This document shows positions 29,416-41,000 of a stretch of DNA of 64,000 nucleotides, piece by piece. A program made the translations under genes and the position numbers. Source of the stretch: Gymnorhina tibicen (lineage: Eukaryota; Chordata; Aves; Passeriformes; Artamidae). Every line of letters starts with the position of its first letter. The first letter of the stretch is position 1. The notes under the pieces were generated by a model, which was not told the origin of the DNA, did not search any database, and was given only the letters and a program-made list of their open reading frames with translations. The stretch covers positions 894,437-958,436 of the forward strand of contig VXAZ01009688.1 in NCBI GenBank assembly GCA_013399875.1, read 5' to 3'.

Positions 29416-29421
29416 TTTATT
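29416..29421 (-). terminator. PLXND1: PLXND1 poly(A) signal
   Basis: AATAAA on the minus strand (TTTATT on plus), in the context TTTGTAATAAAAC. Cleavage would fall near 29396-29405. Confidence 0.55.
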
Positions 29422-29592
29422 ACAAAGATAGGCTTTGCCAGGAGTCTGCCACTTCCACTACACAGCAGGTAAGGGCACTACACCCACAACACGTGCCAAA
29501 GTTTAAAAATATCTTACAAAGGGCTCGGAGGTTCAAGGCAACACTACAAACCCTCTGCTAAAGTTGTTCCTTTAAATGGTTGTAGCAACTAC

Positions 29593-29631
29593 TTTTTCTT
29601 TTTTTTTTTTTTTTTTTTTTTTCTTTTTTTT
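29593..29631 (+). repeat. Poly(T) tract in PLXND1 3'UTR
   Basis: Near-continuous run of T on the plus strand, i.e. an A-rich tract in the PLXND1 transcript. Possibly an old retroelement tail; no body recognised. Confidence 0.9.
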
Positions 29632-31934
29632 GGCTTTGGAAAAAAATTAAATAATAAAACAATAGCCCCAATACATGGCCCAGCCACAGCACCTGGAGGC
29701 AAACTCTGCTTACTCCTGGCTCACCTGTATCCTTTCCCTGTGACAAACAACATGGGTCTATAGCTCCATGGCCCTTTCCCTGCCTCCAGCCAAGCTCAAC
29801 GTTCTCTGCTACCTTGGTTCTTCTTGCCCTGGCCTTTCCTGTGCTGGGCCTGCCTACATCTCTGGCAGCTATTCACAGTTTCTAAAAGAAAAAAACATCA
29901 AGAAATTTTTGTGAAATCACTTTCAAAATAAAATGTAGCCCAGCTACATTCTTAGAGTTTCTATTCTGAAGCCACATCCTCAGCAAAGACATTGAGACCT
30001 CCACAGTGTAAGTACTTTTTCTGTAGTTCTCTTTAAAAAAAAACTCTGTTCTTCCCCTTTCCCTCCCCTCCCTCCCCACCTTTTAACATACTGGATAAAG
30101 TCTATTGTTTGTTTTAAAATAGATATCTATGTACACATACACAACTCTGATGTTCTGGTTTCTGACAAATGTGGCATTACCGGAAATGATGGAACGGAAA
30201 CCACCTGTCCATGGCAGTGAAAACACCCGGGAGTTTTAGTGGACAAAGTCATCCAATACCAGACTGCATCCTAGCCAGCTGGATGACTAATGAAGGCTTC
30301 CCTTACACCCTCCTGCAGTGAGGTAGTAGCTTTGTTTCTGTCCTGTACGGCAGTTCAAACCGTGGTGGCCGTGCTGGGTCAGCCCTGCGGGCAGCAGCCT
30401 TTGCCCGTGCAGGGATGCTGGCTTTGAGCACGTGGCCTTGGCTGCACCCAGCCTCTTCAGGGGGCCCGTGTGACGCTGGAGAGCAGAGCGGTCACAGCTG
30501 CCCAGGCTGTGGGAGGGAGAACAGGCCACCAAGCCGAGCTGGGGGTTGCCCAGTGCAGGTGCTGTGGGGCGGCGGCACTGGTGTGTCTAGTCCCGGACAA
30601 GCTCCATTTGTCTGCTGCTGGGACCCTCTCACTGACCCCAGCCTGAGCTGGGACACTCTCTACCTTAGTTTGCAGCTCTGGGTGCTGGAGATGCTCTGCT
30701 GGCCTGCGTCACTGCTGGGCTGACAGGGGTTGGGTCCAGTCCCTCTGCCTTTAAGGGCTGAAAACAGGCTGGCCATGCAGCCAAGCCCCGCTTTCTTGGC
30801 TGCTCTCAGGTACCACCCACGGGACTGGGCCCAAAGCAAGCAGAATAAGCTGCTTTAGGAGACACCTCTGCAGCACTGGCCTCGTGTTTGGTGATGGTCA
30901 CAGGGAGAGGCAGAGACAATGCTATCTGGTGTTTGCCCTGCATGTAGCTTGAGGCCACTGGCAGAGGGCTGTCGGCAGGCGCTGGCCCTATTGGCACGAA
31001 GGGTGTTACTGGGGCCGAGGTGGGGCAGTGCCATGGACACGTGTGGAGCCAGCGTGGCGGGGCAGGAGCGAGGGGCACGGTCCTTCCCTCGCCCGCTGCA
31101 CGCAGTCTAGGACCATGCCTGTGACGGTACCACCATGGCTGGGCGGCGGAATGTTCCCCTCCCCACTGCGCTCCAGCTTGCCGTGCACGAGAGACCAGAA
31201 CCCAGGAAAGGCCGAACAGCCCTTCTCATGCTAACACAGACTGTGCTCGCTCCAGCTCCCAAACAGCTGTCTCCACTAAGGATAAAGTGCTTTCACCATG
31301 CCTTAGCTGCTTGGGAAGCAACTGCTTTGTCTCAGCCCCAGGTTTCCTGTGTTGCCCCAGTCTCAGATGGAGGAGTGGTTATGTTTACATATACAGTACA
31401 AAAATTAAAAGGCACAAAAATACACAAAATGCAGCAGATAGTGAACAGCTGATAAGAGTCCCTGGTGTTGGAAAAACAAGGATGTTGGAGGGATGGAGTG
31501 GGAGCTCAGGCTATGATGGTCTTTGCTGTCTGTGGTCATTACTCCCTGAGGTGACCCTTCTGCTTTGTGTCTGTTGTTCCAGCCTCTGCAGCCTTGTCCC
31601 AAGGAACCATGCACAGGGATGCACGGAGTGCTGACTGCTTGGGTGCTGACCAAGGGGAAAGTGGTGAACTGAGCTTGCCACAAGTGTCATGCCTCTATTT
31701 CTGGCTGGCAACAGCAAATAAATTATGGGTGCCACAGTGCAGACCAGAGGAGTTTTAGCTGCTCGGAAAGGTGTCTTGTGGCTTCTTGAGAGGTGAGGGA
31801 AACTTTTAGCCATGGCCAGGCCCACCCCCTCCACAAGGCTGGCTTGAGTATGACCAAGGTGTGCCTGCAGCTGAAGGCAGGTTCCCTTGTGGTACTGCGC
31901 TGCAAGAAAGGTCACTTCCAGGGCTGCAGCCGGC

Positions 31935-32051
31935 CTAGGCTTCACTGCAGGACTCATAGATGTTGTCCTCCATGAGTGCAATCACTTGCTCAAATTTGTG
32001 CTGGAGCTGGGTGCGCTTTGTCGTGGGGTTTGCATCCAGGGCGGCCACAAT
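31935..32051 (-). CDS. PLXND1: PLXND1 last coding exon
   Basis: 38 codons and TAG (31935-31937). [20 protein letters not shown] to [11 protein letters not shown]. The terminal SEA is the GIPC/synectin-type PDZ ligand known in plexin D1. Confidence 0.96.
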   Translation of the reverse strand: MVAALDANPTTKRTQLQHKFEQVIALMEDNIYESCSEA

Positions 32052-35000
32052 CTGTGGGAGACACAGGCAGGCAGAGTGCTGAGGCAGCATGGGGTGCTCA
32101 CCTGCCAGCCCAGCTCCCCCCACCAGACCTACGGAGCCCAAATCCCAGCCAGAGCTCCAAAGGGGAGAGCCCACCCTGCCCCAGAGCCCCTGTGCTCGCA
32201 CCCCCCAGCACCCCTGCTGTCCCAGGCTCCCTGGTCAGGGCTGGCAGTGGAGTGGTATGTGACAAAAATGCACTGCCATAATAGAGCTGAGGGCACAGCA
32301 CAGCCCACAGGTTACAGGGGGGCAGGGCCAGCCAGGGACGCTGCCTTGGTGGGGCGAGTGCATCGGGTGCAAGTTATTTTGGGCGTGCATATTTTGCTCT
32401 CCTGAAAGGGTCTACACATCTGGCAGCCCTTCTTCAGCCAAATGCTGTTAATATCAGCTGGGAATAGCCAGCCTTCTTTTCCAAGAAGTTGCCAGCCACA
32501 GGACAGAGAGTAGGTGCATCTACATACGCATCTATTACGTATGTACTGCAATTATGCACACCCTGATAATCCCTGTTCTGTGGGACTGGATGCAGGTGTC
32601 TGCTGCAGGGTTACCACAGCAATGGTTCCTCCCTTTCTAGGCAGGCCAGAGCCCAAGTGCTGCAAAACCCACTCACCTGGGAACGGTATCTCTTGGCGTA
32701 TTTGTATATCTCAGCCATGGCGACATTGGTGTTGAACTCATTTCGGTATTTCTTTATAAAGATAGAAAAAAGAGGGGAGAATATTAGCAGGATGGAGCAT
32801 GTGAGTTCCAGCCCAGTCAGCAGGTACTGACTACACTAAAGCAGGTTTTGCCTGACTTTACTGTCATGTTGGTACAGCTGGATTTTTAAGGAAGGTGCAT
32901 TTGCTTGCATCAGGATGGGTCTTGGTCTTTTAAAAGCCACCTGTAAATACCCATGTTGGGCCACACTGCATATCCCTCTGTGCCCAAAGCCATTTCACAG
33001 GCGGGGGCAGCACATCAGCTGTGCTGCGGAATATCGACAGAAAAATCCTGCTTGGTGCCCAAAGCTAGAACACCCTGGGGAGAAGGTTTGATTTTGAGGA
33101 ACCTGCAGTGCATCACTGGCAGGACTCTGATCTGGAGTGTGGCTGCCAGCTCCTGTGGCTGGTACCAGGGCTGGCTGCCAGTGGCTGCCTGGGACTCAGG
33201 GCTGTCCCTGGCAGTTGTGCCTGGGAGCCAGCTGGCTGGGTGGCTGCAGGACTGCAGAGATCCTTGTCCAAACTTCCTGGCTTTTTGGCACTGAATTTCG
33301 CTCTCAACTCCCCGTGGTGCCAGAGATAGTTAGGCTCAAGCAAACTCATGGGTGTTTACTGCAGCTCTGGCAGTAATTGAAGATGCTTGGAATTAGGTCA
33401 GATGAAGTTTGTGTGTGGAAGTTTCAGGCAAAATACCTTTCTTGTGTGCTCCTTCCAGCATCTAAGCAGGAGCTGACTGCAGCCTATGTGCATTCCCTGC
33501 TGTTGCCAGGCTCCAGCAGGACGCTGACCCTGCAGACTCAACCCCATCCCCTCCACCCCCTTACCCGCGACTCCTCCGCGAGGTGGGCGTTCATCTCCTG
33601 CTCACTCAGAGGGGGCATGTCGTGGATTTGCTTGTAGTATCTCTGCACTATCTTCCGGTACTCGGGGATCTCCTTGGCGTACAGCAATTTGTTGGTCGGG
33701 GAGTCCTAGAGTGAGGGTGAGACACCGAAATCAAGTACTGCGTCGTTCCTGGCTGAAAACATTACCCTGTGTGCCTGACCAAAGCACTGACATCAGACAG
33801 GGACCTCGGCTACAGCCAGGTGCAGGGAACAGCTCTGCCTTTGGTGCCAGCCGTCGCTGGAGAGGAGTGCGGTGCGGGACAGCAGCGAGGCAGAAGGGCT
33901 GAGACACATCAAGGATCTGTGGATGGGCACCATGTGCCTGTGGAGCCGCAGCACCATCCCGCTGCCCTTCATCCTTGCATGAGCTGAAAATCCATCAGCT
34001 CAGCGCCAGAGAAGGGGGTGATGGGTGTGTGTTTTAATTTGCAGCAAGCACAGGCTAAAAGCACGTGCAGGGTCAGGCAGGGTGGCTTGCTGCCAGGTGA
34101 TGCTCTGCAGGTGAGGTAGCACACCTGTGCCAGATCAAACACTTGGGCTCCATGGTGCTGAGTGTGGAAACTGAAAACAAGGGAAGGGCTTTTGTATGTA
34201 TTTGCTGGGGTTTCTTGAGCAGCCACATTGATGTAAGCCAAAGAACAAAGCTATCTTATAAGTTGAACTTTGTCAGTTGAAATGTTGCTTTTGGATTTTT
34301 CATGTAGCTTTGATTTATTTTGCATTGGCTAATCCAGCCTGCCTGGCCTAAATTGAGTGCATGTAAAGTAATTAACAGAGAATACTGAGTTCTCTTGATT
34401 AATGTCAGCTTGGACACAGCAGCCTTAACCTCCCAGCCACACAACTGGGTTGTACCAGTGGAGGCACAACCCTGCTGCCCTCTTTGCAAACACAGCATGA
34501 ATAATTTTAACCTCAAGGCAATCCTGCCCTGCTGATATCATTACCCCAGGAATGAACTTGGCTGCCTAGCCTCATGTTGCATCCCCGAGGGGAACGGCCC
34601 CAGGCTTGCGGACACCAAAGGGAGTGAGATCACCATGTCCTGCCAGCCCGACACTGGTGTGTGGGACTGCTCCCCTGCGCTCCGACAGGTGCAGGGGGGA
34701 CCTGCGGACAAGAGGGAGGGGCGGGTTCTGCCCGTGGGCAGCGTGCTTGGCTGTGGCAGGCAGGAATAGGGGAGCCCGGGGTGACTCCAATCTGCTGCTG
34801 CAATCTGTAGCTTGGCTAATGCTGCAGGGGAAACAGGAAACGGGCACCAGATCCCACAGCAGTTTATTTTCAAACCCAGTGACAAGGCATTATGAGGATA
34901 TGGCCAACTTACAGAGAGCCTGCTCATAGCATTATTTTTTTTTTCCCTTGGAAACACAAAGGAAAACCATGCTGCCTCTTTTCTAAGTTATTTTTTAATT

Positions 35001-38000
35001 TGTGTGTGATTTGTCTTTATTATGGCACTGGTTTATTAACTGCTTGTGCACTGTAGATGTATGGACTGAGTCTGCTCTCACACTTGCAGTATCGAGAGCA
35101 ATGTGCTGAAACCAAGGGAAGAATCCAGCCTGGAAAACGCTCAGTGATACACTGCGTGTACATGCAAGCTGATTTTTATGCCAAGGATTTATTCTTCCCA
35201 CATTACTCAACAATTCATTCACTTATGCTATTGTATTCCTCAAAAATGTTTCCATCTGCTGTCTGACTCCAGCTGACCCCTCTTCCCCTCATCTGCCGCT
35301 TGACAAGGACAAATTGTAGGTGTTTCGTAACATGTGCAAAAAAAAGACCAAAACCCAAACAAACAAGAAATCAAGCACTCATTAGATCTTCCTCCAGCCT
35401 TAACCTCTCCCAACAAAGGCTTCCTGCAGCTCTGGGGCTGGGGGAGTAGTGCCCACCCCCTCACTGCAGGGTGTCCCCCAAGTCACACACTGTCACCACC
35501 AGCCTCTAGGGTGGGGGGGCAGTGGGGGTGATTTACAGCATTTCTTAATAAAACTTATTTATGTCAGGAAGTTTCAAATGTCAACACCGTGCTCAGCCAA
35601 GGCAGCGGGAGAAAAGAGGATATGCACACGGGGTGTCTTACTGCCGGCCAGCCCTGCAGGGCAGCGTGTGGGGCCTGAGGGTGGGAGATGGGACCTGGCC
35701 CATGCAGCCTGGCGTTTGCTTGGAGCAGGCTCAGCTCCCCCACGGCTGTGCTGAGCCCACTGGCCTCCAACCCCACGCTGGACATGGCCACTGTGGGATG
35801 GACACGCTGCACGGGGGGAGAGCACCAGCAGTGGCAGTGTTTGCCAAGTGCCTTCCAAGTGCTGATGGATGGTGTCACTGGGATGGCCCCGGACAGCCTC
35901 ACGCCTCCAGGTGAGCCAGGCCTGGTCTCTGATGCCTGGACAGGCAGAGCCTGTGTTCTTAGAGGATTGGCTCACCTCCTGGGCTTCTCTCCTAGGTGAG
36001 AGGTTGTGCAGAAATCACCAAGAGCAATGACTGAAGCTTCACCTGGAGCTACATCATTTTCCATCCTGACACTGGGAATTTATGTTGTCCCTCAGCTACT
36101 TTATGGGATCATTATGCTGATGGTGCCCCTTAAACCAGCCCTGACTGGGGAAGCTGGGCTCCCCTGTGGGGTCTGTCCATGCCCCATACTGGTGCCCCGA
36201 GCAAAGCTGGCCCCCACCTGTGCTCACTGTTCCATGTTATGCCCCTGCCTGAGAGCAGCAGAAAATACTCGTCTGCTCCAGCACCAGCTCAGCTGGGTCA
36301 GGAAGCGTTTCAGACACGGTGCTGAGTCAGCAGGCACTGTCCCATGGCTGGGGTGACCCTGAGCACACAGCCCAGTGGTTGGTCTCCCCCACCCTCAGAG
36401 CCCCCCAGGCTGGGGGCCCTGCCTTGTGTCCATCCTGCCTGTGACTGTGTGTCCCCGCTCCCTGGCTACTGTCTGTGACAGAGGAGGTGCAAATTTCAAG
36501 CTCAAGCCTAAACAAAGGGGTGGGGAAGGGAGGGGAAAATGCACCCCTGGAGACAACCAAAACTCAGCTGCATGAGCCCAAGCAATGGCTCCAGCTGGCC
36601 CTGGGAGGGTGACTGGGCGGGGGGGAGGCCGGGCTGGTGCCCTCTGCCAGTCCCTGCCCACCGAGACCGGTCCGTGCCTGTGGCTGCCCGAGCAGGAGCG
36701 CGGTGCCCTCGCCGGACGTACCTTGCCCAGCTGCAGGTCGGAGAGCGAGCAGGCATCGATGAAGGCCTGGGCGATCACAGACAGACAGGCGTCGATGTGG
36801 TCTGTCTTGTCAATGTCGAAGACAAACTGGGGGTTTTTCAGGATGTTGACCCAAAATCTCAGTGGTAGGCTGCAAAGGGAAGGATCCAGAGACACACACC
36901 AGATGAATTTTTGGGTACCAGAGGAAGAGGGGTGGGAACGCAGGAAAGACAATGATAGAAATGAAAAGTAGAGAGGAAAGCTGAGGAGATGGGTTCTGCT
37001 ATTTGCTCACCCCCTGGACAGACTCCTGCCTTGATAGAGGGGCAGGCACACACCTTCACCCTCAAGACATTTTTTCAGGCTGGAGGACGTGGCACAGATG
37101 GGTGACTGCACATACAGCCTTCTCTAGGCACACACATGCCCCTGCTCCTTCAGCAGCTCCCAGCAGGCCCAGAGAGGCACCAGCAGCTTTGCCTGTGTGG
37201 GTCTGTTGAGTCGGGCTTCCCCACTTGCTGCTGATTGGAGCAATGGTGTCACCTCCTTTTCCCTCTTTCCTGACAGTAACCATCATCTGGTTCTGATAGT
37301 GAGCCTGGCCCCACAAAATGCATTTCATGTGTCTTTTTTTCTGCTTTCTCATCCTTTTCTCCTTCAGTTGTTTCACTGTTGATTTGGCCACAACACAGCT
37401 TCAGTCTATTGCTCACCCTTCCTACCCTCCACAGCAGCTAAGAAGTGAAAGCCACTGTAAGCCTTTGCTCTACAGGCCAGTGAAGGTAGTAAAGGGTAGG
37501 CAGATCTGTTGCCCAGTGGTTGTATCTGCATGCCTGCTCTCCCAGTAAAATTTGGTTTTAATTTTCACACACTGGGCTGGAAACAGTTCCTGTCTCCGCA
37601 GTCTCCAAAGTGCTGAGCCTCTCCTTGACACTCCCCTCAAGCTCCCTGCTCTCTCAATTTTAATCCTCTGTTTTCTTTCCTGCACTATTTCCCCTTCACT
37701 TCGGCTCCTGCACCCCATTCCTGCTGTTCATGTCCCTCAGCACCACTCGGTCTGGTCCCGCTGCTGCTCACCAGCACCCACTGTCACAGCACCCGCTCCC
37801 CAAGTCCCCTGAATGCCCTGGAGACTCAGCTTGGTTACAGACATAAGTCAGGAAAACTGCCACTAAGGGCTGAAAAGGCAGAAAGCAAATGAAAAGGATC
37901 CAAATATGCTAGTTTTAAAATTTCCATGACGTTTTAAGACATGACATGGTTTCAGACTCTGTCTCAGATCCCCAGTGCTTGCAGCTAACACCATTTCTGT

Positions 38001-41000
38001 CTCCCATCATCCTGTTTCTCCTTTCATTATATCTGTGTGCCAGTTCTTTCTGCCCTTTGTCTGCCCATGCCTGCTCTTTCAGCTCACTGCTCCCCTGAGC
38101 TTCATATTTGTTCAAAGCTCTCCAATCCTGTGTTTGGCTTCATCTTTCACAGCCCCCTCTGCCACCCTCCCTGTTTTCCAAGTCCCTCTTCTACTTTTAG
38201 CAACCTAATGATTAGTCCAGGACACCAGGTTTTGCAACTGCTGCTACCAAGAGATGGAAGGAAGAAAAGAAAGATTTCCTTTTCCAAACCTGTTGGTCTT
38301 CCAGATGTGCAAAGTGTCAGGGTCTGTGATCCCTCTCTTCTCTGCCTGCTCCTCTAGGAAGTCAAAGAAATACTTCACAGCCACGGGTGGTTTATCATCT
38401 CGGATACTGAGAATGGCTTTGAACAAGTCATCCAGGAACTTCTGGAGTGTGCCCTGCAGGACAAAGACACGGTGGACCCTGGGGAGAGCAGCAGCACCCA
38501 AGCCCAGGAGAACAGCGGAGGGGCTGTGACTGCTGCACACAAGGGGAAAGCTGCCAGTTGGATAAGTCAGAAGAGAAAGGGGATGCTGGAGCAGAGAGGG
38601 AATGGTTTGTTTGTGGATAGCGATATAATGAACTTGCATTTGGGGTTAATTACTCTTGGCATTGAGATTTTCTTTCTTACTGCTGGGATCTCACATCTGT
38701 GCTTGTTCTGTACAGCACAGACAAAGAAGACCAGAGACTGCTGGCCATCCCTGTGATCTTTGCTTCAGTGAGGCACCATGCTGGGATTAAAGATGGGCCA
38801 GATCTGACCTCAGATCACACAGACATTTCTCTTGCTCCCACAGCTGAGCATCTCCATCTCCTGTCCCAGCAGCATCTCTTTCTGGGGAGATGGGTTCAGG
38901 TCTCAGCTATGCATCGCAAGCCCTGAGGCAGCCAGAATCCCTCCGGTCTGCACAGACCCCAGTCCATCCCAGGGAGATCATGTGGGGCAGCAGCAAGGAT
39001 GAGCTGGGAATCTGGAGGGACCCTGAGGAGCCTGACAGCCTTGCTAAACACGCTCCAGCCATCCAGGACAGGAATCCCACTGCCTTCTGGGAGCAACCAG
39101 CCCTGCAGCGCTCCTTCCCTGGAGCAGGCTTCTCCCTACAGACCACAAACAATCCCACGTGCCAAGCACGGGGGCAGCCCGGCTCCTACCTTGGTGGAGA
39201 GTAGCCGTGTCAGGTAGATCTCTGGAAGGACCTTCTTCCTATGGCTCTGTCTGTGGGACTTCTTATGTTCCACTGATTCATCGGTTGGGAGAACCTGGTC
39301 CCAGATAAAGCACATGGTCAGAGCACTCTTCCTTGGAAGTGTCATGCTAAATTTTCCTTTCAGCATAGAATTTCAACCGCATATAAAATTCAGTTAAAAA
39401 GCAGTTACTGCTTTATAAACACACCCTTATATGGCTTTAAAAAAGTGGTTCATAATACTCAGTTTTTCTGACATTTGTTTCTCCTGTGCTCTTTATTGCC
39501 TCTCTAGCCCTAGATGAAGGAAATGAACCCATCCATCTCCCTTTGCACACTGCCCTGCTTGCCCCCCTGGGCCCTCACACCCCTCTCTGGGCTGCACCTT
39601 GGGCTTCCAGCAGCAATGTACATGGCTTCTGCAGAAACCAGCTTTGCCTGGATTTGGAAAAAGCACAATATGTAGGAATACTGGCTTTTTCAAAACAAAA
39701 ATGAATATTCCACTGGTCAGGTCAGTGAATTACTCTCTATAATGACAAAGCAAGCAACTGACATCCATCCTGGCATTGTTTCACATGTGAACAGTTGGTT
39801 TCCCATCCCTTTTCCCTCCTTGGTCTGCATATCTGTGTGTGTGCGTGCGTGCTTCTACTTGAGCATGGAAACGCTTGCAGAGAAAAAACCCTCAAACCAG
39901 GCTATAAAATATTGTTGTTGTCCATAACACCTTTTTTCATAACAGCTTTTAGCAGCATTTAGCACTTTGTGCTTCCCGCATGGTGCACCGGCAGGAGCCC
40001 GCGGACCCGCTCCGCCCGGGAAACAGGCGGAATGCCAGGAGCTCCCAGCAGGTGACTCAGCCAACGTGCCACCGGATGCCACCACTGACACCGTGCCATG
40101 CCACGCTCTGACCGTGCCCCTGAGCTCTCTGTGGCTGCCAGCAGCTCGATCAGACACAACAATTTATCTGCCATCCCAGTAATTCTTTATCATGTCCCTC
40201 AGTTTATCTACAGGTAGAGCTTATCTACAGATCACCTTTCTGCGCCTCTTTGAACCCTGGTAAAGAGAATTAACGAGCCCTGATCCAGCTTGTTCATCAT
40301 ATCTGACACTACAGCCCACAGATGTAATTTAAGTTAGTATCAGCAGCCCCCACATGCAGCCATCATCCCTGCAGCCAGGAGCGGGATACTTACCAAGTGG
40401 AAGTACTTTTCAGTATCCAAATCCTTCACTGTGAAGAAGAAGAGAGACACAGTGGCTCAGTCAGGGGGCCCAAACTAAAATCAACCCCACTCGTGATCTC
40501 CATGTCAAGAGGCATTTGAACCCCAAGAACCCCAACACCGAGCTGGTGTAATCACCACAAGGGATCTAAGGGTTTCTCTTTGGTTTGGGGTTGTTTATTG
40601 CATTATGGGGCACGTGGCAGGTACCTTAGGAGGTACTTTAAGGGGGACCTGAGGTCTCCCAAGGGATGTTTTAAGAGAGATTCAAGAGGGCATGAGAGCA
40701 GGATGAGCACAGGGGCACTCATGCACTGTGATGCCCTGTCATGCCCTATGCTCCCAGGATTATTCCGAGCCTCATCATCAGGGCAGCTCAGTCTCAAGCA
40801 GCTCCTCACCACGGCAGGTGAAGGACTCCTGGAGAGCCAGGCTCTGTGCAGGCAGCCTGGAAATAGGATTTGAAATTCCTTGTTTAACATGGATTTTTGT
40901 CTCCCTTGGTCTGTTTTGACTCTGCACAGCCTGAAACCTAAAAATGCACTGGCATGGGACTGAATAAATGTAACTGGGAGGGAGAGAACTTTTTCAACCG

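Larger units (their letters stand above)
29396..31934 (-). other. PLXND1: PLXND1 3'UTR
   Basis: About 2.5 kb of non-coding sequence between the stop codon and the only minus-strand AATAAA I found in this stretch (29416-29421). Longer than I expect for human PLXND1. The T-run at 29593-29631 would be an A-rich tract in the mRNA. Confidence 0.5.
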
